Source: Dolomedes plantarius
Taxonomy: Eukaryota; Arthropoda; Arachnida; Araneae; Dolomedidae
Assembly: GCA_907164885.2 (NCBI GenBank)
Contig: OU015492.1
Location: forward strand, 194,454,724 to 194,518,723
DNA: 64,000 bases
Reading direction: 5' to 3'
Shown: one piece after another, positions 1 to 17,950 of the stretch
How positions within the stretch are numbered: position 1 is the stretch's first letter
Layout: the number at the start of each line of letters is the position of its first letter
Program-made: the position numbers and the translations under genes
The notes under the pieces: generated by a model
Databases searched by the model: none
What the model was told of the DNA's origin: nothing
Seen by the model: only the letters and a program-made list of their open reading frames with translations

Positions 1-439
1 TGGTCTGACGTCGAGCTTTGCCAGTTATTCCAAATCCCATACCAATATCAGTACTGTGGATTTTAGCTTTTATTCGCATTTCTTCTCCATTAGATGCTTG
101 TGAGTACCTGTAGCTTTATTTTCTTCACAGCCATCTGTATAAAGCGAGACAGTAAAATACACATTCATGTTAAAAGTTGTCATACCTAATCTCTTAAGAC
201 TTAATTATTTGTCTCACACAGCACTCTTTTTACGTATTTCTTTTTTTATGGAAATCTTGAATGGCATTCCTCGTATGATTTAAATCAAAAATAGTCGTCA
301 TTCATCGTTACAAAGAAAAGTAAAATCCGTTCCTTCATAGTTTGAAATATTTTTTTCCTGGGTGTTTGGGAAAAGCTTTTAGTCAAATCTGTTAGCTTGT
401 AGCTCTCTCTCGCCTATAAATAATATACTTATATATATA

Positions 440-909
440 CAGTGGACGCTCGTTAATTCGAACTCGGTTAATTCGAACTTTCGGTTAATTCGAACTAATT
501 CAAAGGCCCCAAAAAACTTGTATTGGAGTTATAATGTTAAAAATATCTCATTAATTCGAACTAAATTTTTATCACTTCGGTTAATTCGAACTAAAAATTT
601 GACAAAAAAAAAAATTCTTTTTCAGTTTTTCCCCAAAGTGTAATTCATATTTTAAACAAAAGTTTACTTTATACTGCATATCTTCTGCTTCATTTTATGA
701 TTAAGGTAAGTCTATTGCTTTTTAATATGTTTAACTTCAGATAACATAGTATAATATATTTTCTGGGGTTATACATACTAGGAGAGTTTCTTCTTCAGTG
801 ATACACATTTAAAGTTATATATTTTCTCTTAACATCGGATAATTCGAACTTCGGATAATTCGAACTTTTTTCAGAGGACCTTCGAGTTCGAATTAACGAG
901 CGTCCACTG
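440..909. mobile_element. Tigger/pogo-like MITE
   Basis: 470 bp with inverted ends CAGTGGACGCTCGTTAATTC (left) and the same sequence inverted at the right, inserted at TA within a short AT tract. Several internal copies of a TTAATTCGAACT-type motif lie near both ends. CAGTGG ends, TA target and TTCGAA-rich subterminal repeats are typical of Tigger/pogo Tc1-mariner elements. There is no transposase ORF, so it is non-autonomous. Confidence 0.85.
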
Positions 910-911
910 TA

Positions 912-2816
912 TATATAAACACACACACGTGTGTGTGCATTTTGGGATTTCTGTCACTGTGGAAATTGTGTTAATAAAGTCTGACTGTTTAGTTAATATT
1001 TTCTGTTTAAAATTTTTAATCTAAAAGGTTATTTAAAAAAATAATTAAGAGTGGATTAGATATAATGTTTCAAGTTGCATAAACATAGCAATCCTCTAAC
1101 GTTATTCAAACAAGTGACGAATTCATTCAACTGTTTTTACCTACTAGCTCTTGAACAAAAGACAGATTTCGGAATATCTCGAAAACTACGAGTAAAAATG
1201 GTTAATAAATTTCTTACATGCCGTATTTTGCTTATAAATATGCTGTTTATTTTGCCTGTTTAAAGCCTGTATTAAAAGCTTATTTTTCGTATTTGAATAG
1301 TCACGTTAAATTTTTATTTTTTATTTTTTTATTATTGATCTGTCTGGAGACCTCTGTCCCCGATTGTTCGTACGTCAATAGTCTGTAATTTTCAGTCAAT
1401 AGTCTGTAATTAAGACATTATATGGATTTTTGAAACATTATGGAAAACGCATGGTCCAGTAATACATACTTTTTGTACCTTTGAAAATTGTATTTAACCT
1501 TTCAATATTTTCATGTATGGAGGACTTTGCTTTAAAAATTGGTTTATACCATGCTGTTATCAAACAATCTCAGTTCTAGATAACCGAATAGTCGTTAAAG
1601 AAAAATGTCTGTAAATTAAGTAGGTTTATTTTTTTACTTTCAAATGTTAAGAAACCGAAGTTGTAATTTAATTTTCTCGTGTCAAAATGGTTTCTTGTGA
1701 AAGACAGTGTCATGCAGATTAAGGTGAATAATTTTAAGTTCTTGGCAAATTGGTAATTTTTTATTTCTTTCTGTAACCTTGTCATTTGGATATCCAATAG
1801 CGATTGCCAGTCACCTGAAATCGTGGTATTTTGAAGTAAATTACTTGGGACTAACGGATAAGCTGAATTCAATAAAATCCAAACTATAGCCTCGTGAGAA
1901 CTTTCTAAGGCTAAGGTCGCCAGATCTTTGAAGGCCGTATGTACCTTTGCGTTAATTACGTTTGACAAATGAAATGAATCTTAAAAGGATATGCTGAGGA
2001 AGCTAGCAATTTTTGAAAATTGTAACCTAAAGAATCTTCTGTCTTGATATACGAGTATTTGATTAATGCTTGCAGTGTTTTTCAGAATCTTGATCGTTTA
2101 ATAAACACTATTTCAAGATCCTTGTTTTGACGATTCTTGTAATATATATTTTGAAGCACTCCTTGTTTGGCTGAACCGCTATTCGTTGGCGTTTTATTCA
2201 TTGCGCCATATGGCCCCCAGTGCACAAACATCACTCTACTCTCATTTTCAACGGATGTTGCACATTGTGGCGATTCGTCGACGCCCCCTTTTCTACTCTA
2301 TCATCCTTTTGTGAAGTGCGAAGAAAATCTCTTGCCTTTCACCGCGAATAAAGAATCGGAGGCATTGATTGCGAAGAGCACACTTTCTCTCTCCCTCTTC
2401 TTTCCCTGCCTCCATCCATCCCTTGCCATTTCAAGTGCGCCCTGTGCCCCCTAGAGGAGAGAAGGGTAAAAAATGCTTTTTGAATGATACCTTGGCAAGT
2501 GAGTTACTTAAATATCTTGTTCGCAATCTAGGGGTACCTGAGTTTGTTGAAGTTTTCCGTTGCTGTTGATTTTGCCAGGCAGTGTGGGGGTTGTTTAAGG
2601 TACTCAATTCATCTCCCTGCTCGTTAAATTAGATCTGGATTATTTTTTTTTTATAAAAGAAGATTGATTTCTAGGAAGGTCTTTCGAAGATTAATGTTAA
2701 AATGGTGATTTAGAATATTTTGGTTTAGCTCTATTATTAAATGTTGAATTTTTTTTTTTTCTAATCGTGCTTCTGTTTTCAAATCGCAGGATTTGGTAAT
2801 GTTTTCATGAGCTAAA
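912..2816. other. no recognisable gene
   Basis: AT-rich unique-looking sequence. A 130-codon minus-strand frame at 1576-1968 has no recognisable motif and I treat it as chance. A moderately GC-rich patch lies at about 2160-2460. Confidence 0.5.
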
Positions 2817-2824
2817 GTGATTAG

Positions 2825-3579
2825 TAGAGATACGTAAATTTCGCATAAAAAATCGAAATTTCGCATTTATTCGCAAAAAATATATATAAATTCAAAAATT
2901 TAGCATTTATTTAAAAAAAGATTACTATTTTACTTATTTGGATAGCTAAGTATTTAAATTCTCAGTTAAGAGCTAACATTGTAGTCGTCTCCACATTATG
3001 TTCCTTAAGTCTTTCTTCTGTCATTAGTTACTATGTTGTACATACTAAATTATCTCAACATCTACTCTGTTAACGGGACTATAGACGCTTTGTATAGCTG
3101 CCTTTGCAAAGTTAAGATAGCAACATTTCGTTGCAATTTAAAAAATATGTATAGCATCAACAGGAGTCCCTTGGTCGACAGGAGTCTCTTGTTAAGTAGC
3201 AGAAATACCCTCGACTTTGGTGCTCTAGAGACGCTCTTAAATCTACCAAATTGTTCCACAAAACTTGATGGTTGATTTTTTACAGTTAGATTTTTAGGTT
3301 CGACTCCGGTACAAACAAACAGTCAGGATGAAATTCGGAATAAATCCGAAGGCGAGTTAGATTTCTCAGTTGAAGACCGCGGATTGTTCATAGTTAAGCA
3401 ATTTACTCGTATGTTAATAAATTATTACTATTATTAGATAAATTCGCTTAAAAAGCCGTTTATCATAGAGTTTTCGCCGAAAAGTAGTAAAAAAATAATT
3501 TTCGCATTTATTCGCTCATATCTGCAAATTTCGCATTTATTCGCATCTATTTCGTAAATACGAAAATTACGTATCCTTA
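2825..3579. mobile_element. hAT-like MITE (755 bp)
   Basis: Ends TAGAGATACGTAAATTTCGC and, inverted from the right, TAAGGATACGTAATTTTCGT. The flanks GTGATTAG (2817-2824) and GTCATTAG (3580-3587) form an 8-bp target duplication with one mismatch. Internal TTTCGCATTTATTCGC motifs are repeated near both ends (about 2855 and 3500-3550). The 8-bp TSD and TAG ends indicate the hAT superfamily. The middle carries a tRNA-like fragment. Confidence 0.75.
3290..3440 (+). repeat. possible SINE fragment inside the hAT MITE
   Basis: GGTTCGACTCC at about 3298 is a perfect RNA polymerase III B-box. About 130 bp later comes an ATTATTACTATTATTA-type tail. No A-box is clear. The lack of MITE-like sequence here suggests a SINE inserted into the element. 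Confidence 0.35.
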
Positions 3580-4258
3580 GTCATTAGGTATTATCACTAC
3601 GTATATCTAATTGTTATTTAGAACTGCACCTTTCTTATTTTTTTCCCTTGTTTATTAGATTTTCTCAATGGCAATTAGTAAATCACTTACTATATCTCGA
3701 AATTTTCCTTCAGTATTTCAGTTTGTATCCTTAATAATCACTAGATATCTCCACACTTTTATGTCTATGATATAATGAAACTAAATTTCAATCCTGCCAC
3801 ACTAAGATGGTGTTTCTGTTCAAGACTAGCTTCATGTTAAGGTACACTATAGAAATCATTCATTTCTCAAATTCCTTTCAACGAGCTGAGATCTCAAGAT
3901 CTTATAACTGCAAATTGTTGACCACCAAATGCATTAAGTTTCGCCTCGCGATTTACGCTCTATTAGTATTATCAATGCGAAGTCAGCAGAATAAGGATTG
4001 ACCCCTTTATGTTACGACACAACTTATGATTCCTAATTGATATCTTCATTATATTTATTAGTTTCTTAATTACATTCCTTCTTTAATAGTAGTTGGTCAA
4101 TTTCCTTTATCCTCTCCAATGTTAATAATATTTTCCAAAAATTCCGGTCTTTATTTTCTTACTCTTTTGAAATGTCTTCGTTTATTTTCTTAATATCCAA
4201 GTATTTATTTCATTGAAATTTAACATTCTGTCCTCTCTAACCCTAACGGTAGATGATT

Positions 4259-8879
<4,621 letters not shown>

Positions 8880-9457
8880 CCCTTCAGCGGGCTCGCCAAT
8901 TTTTGTAACACCAGCAGGCGCGCGTGGCACAAAGTGCAACGTCTCTTTCAACCTTGATTATTCCTTTTGTAATGAACTTTTTTTTCAAATTGAAAATAAT
9001 TCTGCGTTTTGTGACAAGATATAAAGTGTTTATAATATTGAGATATATTTATAATCAAAGGCCAAAGAATGCAGATACAATCGCCTTATTTCAAAACTGC
9101 CCGGTTTATTGGATCAACTTGCAAATGGATATCTATTATGTCCAAAAACCTAAAAAAACAATGCGATTGTCCATCTTCGTGATATGCGGGATTTCGTGTG
9201 ATAGCTGCACATTTGATCGACTACATCAACTCCTGCTTTTGTCGTTTTGTAATCCAATATAATTGAAGGTTTACCGCGGTTACATCACGACTAACAATGG
9301 ATGGAAAGGAATGGAAGGTTCAGAAAATCAGACCTGCATTAGAAAGGGTGTAGCTATAAATAGAAACTGCTTAGAGCATTCAAGCCTTACATTTAAAAAC
9401 AAACCATTCAAAATTACGAAAATGTTGTACTTTATAACGGGCGCGCCCGCTGAAGGG
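8880..9457. mobile_element. piggyBac-like MITE, copy 1
   Basis: Ends CCCTTCAGCGGGCTCGCC and, inverted from the right, CCCTTCAGCGGGCGCGCC. It is flanked by TTAA on the left and TTTA (decayed TTAA) on the right. The TTAA target and CCC...GGG ends are hallmarks of piggyBac. The 578-bp interior matches, in reverse orientation, the element at 25935-26933. The open frames inside are not transposase-like. Confidence 0.85.
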
Positions 9458-9607
9458 TTTAGCAAACATAATGCTGAATAATTATGAGTACTAGTATTAA
9501 AAATACTTAACCATTGTACATTTTATTTTCGTAAGAATTTGCTTATCTCTTGACAAATAAACCAGTCTTTTAAAGTGTGCTTGTCGGAAACGTATACACT
9601 TTATGCA

Positions 9608-9629
9608 CGAGCACGCCCTGCTGAAGGGT
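9608..9629. repeat. solo piggyBac-like terminus
   Basis: GCACGCCCTGCTGAAGGG is a third, diverged right end of the same family, 150 bp beyond copy 1. No matching left end was found, so it may be a truncated neighbour. Confidence 0.5.
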
Positions 9630-10657
9630 CGAGACACCTATTGCTTTAAATTGACTCATTGCAATTTTGTTGGGGGGCAAAGACATTTTATAATTATAAC
9701 CCGTGGGCTATAAGTGTAAATAAAAACTAGTGATCCTTTGAAAAAAAAAAAAAAAAAAAAAGATTAAGTGTATCGCAGCGCAGAAGTGCAAGAATGAACA
9801 GTAGCCCGATAATTCCAAGTAATTGATTGAATGAAGTCCAAAAACATCTTCGGAACAGATTGTACTTAATTAATGATTGAATATGTGCACGGGTGCCTAT
9901 CAGATTGCCGCACAATAGTCTGAATAGTCGGGGAGAAGAAGGAAGAAAAAAAATCGACCGCTTTGCATCTGGTCCGTTGCTGCTGCACATGATTCCGATT
10001 GCGAGATAAAAGCAGAGGGACGAACGAAATGTTAACAATAACTCATCCATACCACCGCCTAGCATGGAGAGAGGCCACACCCTGCAGCAGTTTGCCGATG
10101 GACGAATTGGCTGTCGATGGGATCCCGAGGTGGCTGGGGTTTGAAATAAAAAATAATAAATAAATAAAAGTAGAATCCCAATAATGTGTTGAATGGCTGC
10201 CGAGCGGAACCACCATTACTGGAGGATACTCAATCTGCCAAATGACTGTAGGTGCGTCCACTAATGACCAGTGGGCAGTCCGGTGGGTTATTATTGACGA
10301 AGAGAACAGAATCCGACTCTTTTTTTTTATAATAATAATATCCTCCCTTTTTCTGCTCGCTGCGGATTGTAACGGACCATTAGATTTGTATTATAGTTGC
10401 GTTGTGGAATGGTTCGCTTTGGATTAATCATTAAATGTAATGGTAGCTTTTAAAACTCATTTCTCGGTTAAATTTGTCTTGTGGGAGGAATTTTTAGAAT
10501 CAGTTCCGTGGCCGTTATTTAGAGAGTGCTTCCAAAATCTTTTTAACGAAATCAAATTGTTAAATTGTGATGTTGACAGTAGGTTTCCGAACACGCCACC
10601 TCGTGTCGTCGGGCGTAGACGAAGTGGGCATTGTTTTCAGTTTAGTAAACAAGTTGC

Positions 10658-10966
10658 CAGTGCAGGATTTACGTATAAGCTACACAAGCTATAGCTTAGG
10701 GCCTCCAAGAAAGTGGGGAGGGGGGGCAGAAAAATTGTCTGAGTGAGCAATTATCATATATACTTAAATATACTGCAGCATTGAATAAAAATGATTTTAA
10801 GTTAAAGCTATATTATTTCACTATCTATATACTTCTTAATTGTATTTCAGTTTAACCCTCTAGGTAACCGAAAATCATATTTGGCACTGACATAGAATAT
10901 ATGGACTTATAAAGGGCCCCATTTCTCAAATAGCTTAGGGCCTTATCAAGTCTAAATCCGGCCCTG
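10658..10966. mobile_element. hAT MITE (309 bp)
   Basis: Starts CAGTGCAGGATTTACG and ends, inverted, CAGGGCCGGATTTAGAC. It is flanked by a perfect 8-bp duplication CAAGTTGC (10650-10657 and 10967-10974). Subterminal TAGCTTAGGGCC motifs are present at both ends. Non-autonomous. Confidence 0.9.
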
Positions 10967-11244
10967 CAAGTTGCGCTTTCCCTCTATTCTATTTCGCCTT
11001 CCAATGGAAAGATTGTACTTTTCAATGTTGAACTAAGATCGTTTTAAAATTGCCGTAACTAATATTGTAGAACAAGAGGTATTGAAAGAAGTTGTCCTGG
11101 GATACTAAGAGAAACCACTGATTCGTACATGTGCCATTCTAAGTCTAAATGCAACCGTTTTTCTATATGCTAGCTCCTTGTGCATCACCCTACTCTCTGC
11201 TACAACCCCCTATTCAGAGTTTGATGAATTCTTACTTAAATTTG

Positions 11245-11305
11245 GTCTAATTAGCCCTCGTGTAGCAAAAATTGACCGTAGCGCTCCAAACGAAACCAAA
11301 CCAAA
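11245..11305 (+). mobile_element. 5'-truncated SINE (family A)
   Basis: Contains AGCCCTCGTGTAGCAAAAA-like and TTGACCGTAGCGCTCCAAAC sequence and a CCAAACC-type tail shared with the full copies at 54073 and 59847. It is bounded by a perfect 15-bp target duplication TCTTACTTAAATTTG (11230-11244 and 11306-11320). Truncation at the 5' end with a long TSD indicates target-primed reverse transcription by a LINE. Confidence 0.9.
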
Positions 11306-11320
11306 TCTTACTTAAATTTG

Positions 11321-12964
11321 ATTCATTCTAGTGACGATAACCCTGCGTTGGCCTAACTTTTTACGAACAAAACACCGTTTATGGAATAATTAATTTTTGC
11401 TTGTTATTGTTTGAATTTATGTTGCAGCGATTTATAAAAATGTCTATTGAATGTCACTCAGTCCTGCGTAAGTACATACATGTATTAAATGGCATAAAAT
11501 TCGTTATTTTGTGATCAGAAAGAATTGCTGACAAAACAACGTAAAGGCAAGATGAAGTTTTAATATAAATTATCCTGAGGAAAACGAGTAGAATGTCCGT
11601 ACCTTGTGGTAGGGTATGCTATCTGTCGTGTCCTAGAGAATTACTAAGTTTAGCTTACCAGATTGGTTGTTTGACTTGCAGAAACTCGCTTCTAATGCTC
11701 CACTGTGAAACTATGCATTAATTCGAAAGATGGCGCCACCCTTTTTAATTTATTGTGGAATTGAAGATCGGTTAAGGGTTTAGGATTGTGTAGAGAACTT
11801 ATTTATATAGTGACAGATTGCAAGTTTAGGTATTATATTATGTAGAATGGTCTTACCTTCTGTTTACCTTGTGTGGTGTGCATACCAGCAGAATGCTTTA
11901 TAGCGTTATAGGAAAACTTAAACACCTACTTTAAAATAAGTACCTATGGTTACTCAATGTGTAAATATCTAAGAAGGATATTATCTGACTTGACTGTTGG
12001 TTTAAAATTTTTTTAAAATGTGTTGAAAAGAATTCTGATTCAAGAAAGTCATTTCACTTTTTTTAATTATGTTTAGTTCGGCATGTAGTGCCTCGTCAGA
12101 AATGTTCTCTACAGGTTTCCCCGCATGTTATTTGTTTCGTTTGTATATGGTCTTTGTGTATTGTGAATGTATGTATGTGTTTTCCCTGAAACTCTTTTAC
12201 ATCAAATAAATGACCACTCTAATTTTAGTTTTTCTGCATTATGTGTGGCTGTAAGTGTATATTGACTTTTTTTTCTGAAAGATAATTTTTATATTAGGGG
12301 ACAAGTAGTGTTAAACGTCTGAGTTATATAACGATTTAAGCTAAACTTCATTTCAACTTGAACCATCTATTAGGGAAACTGGGGACTATTGAAATTTAGT
12401 TTTGAGGCTAATGTGCTATTTCCATTTCTGTCCCGTTTCCCCTAGGAACTTTCACATTTTCATATTGTAATATGAATATGTAGAGTTGATACTCTCATCA
12501 ACAAAAACGTATTGGTCCAAAATGTAATTCGCATTTGTCATACTTGGAAGAAAAACGATTGGTGTGAAACTTATCATTGGTGTCTATGTTGTTTAGATAA
12601 TTGAAAAAATTCCTGTTTTGGAATAATGATACTTCGCCATTCAGAAACGTTCTTTGGCGAGTTCTGTTACTTTTTGTGGTTCTTAATGTATTTCACCACA
12701 AATGTGACGCAATTTTCAGCCTGGATTTTAGTTACGGCCCTGCTTTGTTACTTTGTATAAATACGATTTTCGTCAGTGCATGACAGAAAATGTTTTATTT
12801 TGTGGTTTCTTGAAAGCAAACTTACTCTGTAATGTTTTTATGTTATAAATGTTGAGATTCGTTGGCATTTCTCCCGCTAGAGACCAACATCTCTCCCATC
12901 TCAATTTCCCATTTCTTTGCGGATGCTATTGTATCTTAAGATATCCCTTGTATTGTTATTCCAG
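11321..12964. other. no recognisable gene
   Basis: AT-rich sequence upstream of the candidate exon; neither transposon ends nor coding similarity seen. Confidence 0.5.
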
Positions 12965-13018
12965 GAAATGGCCTCTGCGCTTCTCAACATTAGAGCGAAA
13001 GCCCTCCTTGCCGCAGAG
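12965..13018 (+). CDS. gro: candidate gro exon upstream of the large intron
   Basis: A 54-bp, phase 0/0 open exon encoding EMASALLNIRAKALLAAE. It has a good acceptor (pyrimidine-rich, ending TTCCAG) and a consensus donor (GAG|GTAAGT). It splices in frame to the RNSISP exon, giving AAE|RNSISP, which resembles the AAEERLRNSVSP region of Drosophila Groucho as I recall it. This would be the end of the GP-rich linker between the Q and CcN domains. The rest of the 18 residues I do not recognise, so it could be an optional exon or a chance splice-site pair. The intron that follows is 18.1 kb. Confidence 0.5.
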
Positions 13019-16000
13019 GTAAGTTATTGCTTGATTCTTTTGGTGTGTTTCCTAACTACTGGTGTGCTTTATCTGCATCCAATCTGACTAGGAGTAATGT
13101 AGTTTTGCCATCCTTGCCCGACTAGTATCCCGAGATTTTTCTAAAATTGTATGAGACGTAATTGAAAACTTGTAGACTTTTTGGATACTTGTAGAACATA
13201 CTGGGTTTATTGAACTGGTTTGTTGCAGAACAGTTTCTACCTAGGATTATTTACGAGTACCTCTAGGATTTTTTTAGAATTTTATTTACTTTATTTTATG
13301 GTATGAAATTTGTTTGGTAAATGAAATATTTAGCGGGAAAGAGAATGAAATTGCAAAGCAGTTGTTAAAAAGTCCTTTCATATTCCTCCTGCAATAGTTT
13401 TATTCATTTGCTTTAAACGAGAATGATCAGAGATTATTGACTTGCTGTCGGTCAGTTTCAACAGCATTTTCAGAACTACAGTTCACGTTAAGGTGTCAAT
13501 AATCATAGAAGAATGCGAAATCTATGTCTGTATCTTGTTTATTTAATTGTAGCACGCGTTAGTTTCATTTTTTCAGCTTTTGCTCCATGCGATGGCACAT
13601 TTCAAGCAAAACGCAGAAATATATTCAATGAAAAGTCCCAGTTCACGATTTTCCGTGGGAAACATATAGTAGGAAACACCCAAAGCTCCACAGGATTTCT
13701 TTTTCTGGAGTTTCTCCCACTCTGCACATGTCAAAAAGAACGGGTCCAAGGGTCTCGAGAACCTTCCCGAGTGTGGAGGTGGTGGTGTCAAAAGAATCTT
13801 AAAAAAGCGCTTGAAGGGCTTCCAGAGGGAAGTGGCCATTTATTTCCCCCGCCGAAAAATTCTTACCACCTGCCTTGATTTTCATCTCACACTCATAGTG
13901 GTTAAAAGTCTTTGTACTGTGCTCTGTAAAGGGAAAACGCCGTGACAGATATTTCCCGTCGCCCGACCAAGAACACTACTGTATGTCCTCTTTCTCTCCC
14001 CCCCCCCCTCCAAGAAATTTGTACACTCTATTTTTCCGTGAAATCGGGAAGGGGACGGGAGGGGAATCACTTTGAAGAGTTTTTGCGGCGAGATTCGCTC
14101 CGGAGTCTTCGTCACGCCCCCCTCTGGGTTTCCCTTTTGTGAGTTTTTGCGGGGAGGTCGAACTCTCCGTGGTGTAGAATGTTGCTTGTGATAGGGAAAA
14201 CGATAAATATCTTTCCGAATGATGCATTGTGCAAGCCAGATGTTTTACCATGTCTGTGTATGCAGCAGAGATTACCACTGTCAAAGTAGGGAAAATTTAA
14301 CTTAAGTACTGAAATACACAAGAGGCTGAATTCCGACGTACCTCACCGCGTTTGTTTTGTGGCTTCTTATAACATTTTACCTTCCAGTAGGTCTAGAATA
14401 TTGTTGTATGAATTTCATATTTCCTAATTTTGAATTCGCAGATTGGATCCTTTTGGCTTTAGTTACTTAATAGTGCTTTTCTTATGCAACAATATGTTTG
14501 TTTTATTGAAATCACAATTACAAGGAGTCGTAACACTTCCATGAAGGAATGTGCTTTATCTATATGATGATCACAATTTCCTTTACTTGCATGAAACTTG
14601 TTGGGAAAACTAAAACAGAAACCCACTGTTTCTTAGAGTGTACAATAAAAATTAAATATAGCAGTGAGTTTTGAACTAATGGTTGTAGTTCTCTTGCCGG
14701 GTTTCTCAGGGTGTGATTACCTCTAGGGGCCACGTGGTCTCTCAAATTGCTCTCCTCTCTGATGAACTAAAATTATTAGTTAAACGCTAGTTATTTTAAA
14801 TTTTTGTCGATTTTGAGAAGCTATGTGTTTTTAAAGGTGCCCATTGTATCTTGCTTGTGTGTATTATCTGTACACCAAAACAGTATTCCATTGATGAATA
14901 ATCGTTGTAGATGACCTGTTTCAGCAAATAAACGTTTATTTTTTGCTTAAATAGTGCAAACGGATTTTTCCCTTTAAAAAAATTTCCTCGCTCTAAACAT
15001 TTAAATCTATTTCTCATTTAAAAAAAAAAATCGCGCCATGAAATTTTGTACTTAAACACAAGTACTAAACGAGTCTCTCTCTTACGAACGCCGTTATTGC
15101 ACGTGTAACTGGGTATGCCTCACTCTAAATTTGAGTTCCCTTGAGAAAACCTTTCAAATGAAGTCGTAATTACTTAAACATATTGATGTAATTGTGTTGA
15201 GACTTTTTTCCTATCGTTCGGTTAAATTTATTATTGTTCAAAAACTTAACCTTTTGTAGCCTGTAATTATTTTATAGCTTTTATCAAGGACTATTATAAT
15301 CCTATTTGATCTTATCGCGACCAGAAAACAACTGCCTTGCTGGATCCCGTCTCAATCTTCCCCCCTTTGCGTGTTCAGGACACTGTGTGACAAGTTCTCA
15401 AAACACTTTATATTTTTTCACTTTGTTTCTCAAGCTCGTATCTCGCAAAGATCTGATCTCGAGGAAATCGAAGACCAGTAAAAGAAAAATTACGACCTCC
15501 TGGCTTAGAGCCCTCCTTCCTCCAATTTGCGGCTTCGCCACCTTTTGATCCTCATTAGACCGCTGCAATCCCGTACGAAGGAAGTTGTTAGCGGGAGACA
15601 ATTTTTAACGGCTCCCTCTCACCAGGAGGGGAGGAAGATGAACACTTCAGGGAGGGGGGAGGCACCCCGGAGGATCGTTTGGCCGTGAGGAGAAGGGGGG
15701 GGGGGGAGGACAGACGATAGAAGTGGTGGCGTGTCATTAACTCATTGGAGAGGGGAGCGGCCGAGCGGAACTGATGGCTCGCTTCGTGAGTTGGATTCGT
15801 TATCTAGCCCGCCTCGTAAAACCTCGCGGATAAGGGGGAGTAACTTTCCTTTCCCCCCCGTCATCTCAGGGGTCGACTCCATTCCATAATTCCAGATTTG
15901 CTATTTAATAGCTTGTTCTCCGCACTTCGGATTCTGATTTTTTTTCTTCTTTTTTTACCCTCTAATTCTTCAGGGGGTAGCGGTTCGTCACGATTTGGTT

Positions 16001-16990
16001 TTAATCCTCCCTTTGCATCGTCGGAGGCATTAGCTCGATTTTCTGCCATTCCCCAGTTCCCTCCCCTTGCAGAGCCGTTCCTGCTACGCCCTCAAAATGA
16101 ATATAGACCCTCTTCAGGATATTTTTTTCCCACTTATTTTCATTGCTAGTTTAGTCGCCAGATACCTCTCCCTTCCCCGGCTGATCCGTTTATAAATTAT
16201 GAATTATTAATGTATCGGCGGTTAAGGTTGGAGTGTCACTTGCACCTAACGTGAAATTTATAACTGCACGTATCACTAATTTCACTCTAAATGTACATTT
16301 GTCTTCGTACAGAATCCCTTAGCAGATTGTTGGAGTTTTTGTTTTACAGTTATCTTTAATGTTGGCGAGTTGGTTTTTTTTATCTTTCGTAGTCGGAGTT
16401 AGATCTGTATTTAGAGGTTCAAATATAAATATTCAATAGGTTTGCTGAGTTTCGAACTTCTCTCACTATGTTTAACTTATTTCTCTATGTTAAGTTCTGC
16501 TTAGACATTTTTGAATTGCATTTAGATACACGATTAGTATTTCCCATAGTAGAATCTCCAGTTTTACAAACAGCTGAGTTTCAAAGGAAAGATGGTTACG
16601 AAATATTTATATTGTTTTCCATACGATACGCAACTAAAAGCTAGAATACATGTTTTAATTGAAAAAAAAAATAGCAGATGACATGCCAAAATTAGGTTTG
16701 GGTCTTGTGTTTTGTTCCTTTGATGTTTAAAAAAAACTTTGGAAATTTAATTTTCAAATTGGAAAATGAAAACTTTAAATATTGGTACAAAATAATCTTA
16801 AATCTTAAGATAGTTTAAAAAATTAACTCTCAAGTATTTTTTTCCCCTTGCTCTCTCCTATGTTTGCTGATTTGTACTCTTTTAAAACCGCTTTAAGATT
16901 CTATAATTGGAGTCTAGGATTATATGTTTAGTACCGTGAAAGTTGAAATACTGAAATCGTTATGAACTGTAATGATGCACACAGGAGATA

Positions 16991-17260
16991 ACTTAACAAA
17001 AGTCTTAAATGCATAACTCACTCGTACATCCAGCTAAAGTAATCGGCGGTCTAAAATGAACAGCAGCGAAAATCTCGATTATAGATCCTTCTAAACTAAA
17101 TAGCATTGGTAATAGTCTTTCCCATATTAATCATTACGTTTGTTGCTTCGAATTTAGGATTTTATCCTGATTTATCTTAACAAAAGTCTTTTAAATGTAT
17201 AACTCTCTCGTACTCTCAGCTAATCTAATCGGTGGTCTAAAATGAACAACAGCAAATTCA
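16991..17260 (+). repeat. direct repeat of about 80 bp
   Basis: 16991-17069 and 17175-17256 share CTTAACAAAAGTCTT, ATAACTC(A/T)CTCGTAC, AATCGG(C/T)GGTCTAAAATGAAC and CAGC. The copies are about 185 bp apart with small differences. They may be fragments of one repeat family or a local duplication. Confidence 0.75.
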
Positions 17261-17869
17261 TTGTCGTTAATTTTATATATTGTAGTGATTAATTTGTATT
17301 TTGAATTTTTCTTTGAGTATTGTCTTTATGTTAGGGAATGGTACATCGATGTAAAACTTCATATCGCTTAAAATTTTGCTGTGGTGTTTTCATACTTGTT
17401 GAGATCATTCCCTTGTCACTTACTTTAATTCGTTTTTGTTTCATTAGTTTTTAAGATAAAAAAATAAGCATAAATTCCCCTTCCTGTACATTTACACAGT
17501 TGGTATTTTTCCCCTCTCAAATGTACACTGAAATCTCTAAATATGCATATCATTTTACTAGGCAGTAGAATAATTTGCATGTCTTTGACCTTGAAACTGT
17601 AAAAAAAGGGGGGGGGGATACATTTAGAGAATATAGATTTTTAATTGATACTTTACATGAAGAACGAATTAATGATAAGCGTGTAAATTATGTATTGCTG
17701 TGTGTGTGTTTTTTTTTTTCCTTTTTAAATATATACTTGAAGTGTTTCATGACAAGTTCAGTTGACTGAAAAAACTATTCCAAACGCATTGTACTATTGT
17801 ATGGCCTCCGGAGGCAAAGTGTATTCATGTGATGGGCGAACCCTAAGCATTTCGTCTACGAGTCCGTTA

Positions 17870-17950
17870 ATCCTCTGACCAATCAGGAGCCGTCTCTACC
17901 ACGTGGTATACATCCTTTCTTTCAACCCCCCTATAGACCACGTGATCCGA
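17870..17950. promoter_or_regulatory. CCAAT motif with two CACGTG E-boxes
   Basis: GACCAATCAGG at about 17879, ACCACGTGGT at 17898 and CCACGTGA at 17938 lie within 80 bp in a GC-richer intronic patch. CCAAT plus E-boxes is promoter- or enhancer-like. CACGTG is also a site type used by Hairy/E(spl) factors, which act through Groucho. Function is inferred from motifs only. Confidence 0.3.

Noticed and set aside
1576..1968. 130-codon minus-strand ORF
   Set aside because: No domain, no splice context and low-complexity AT-rich composition; treated as chance.
8924..9481. ORFs of 112 and 72 codons
   Set aside because: They lie inside the piggyBac-like MITE and are not transposase-like.
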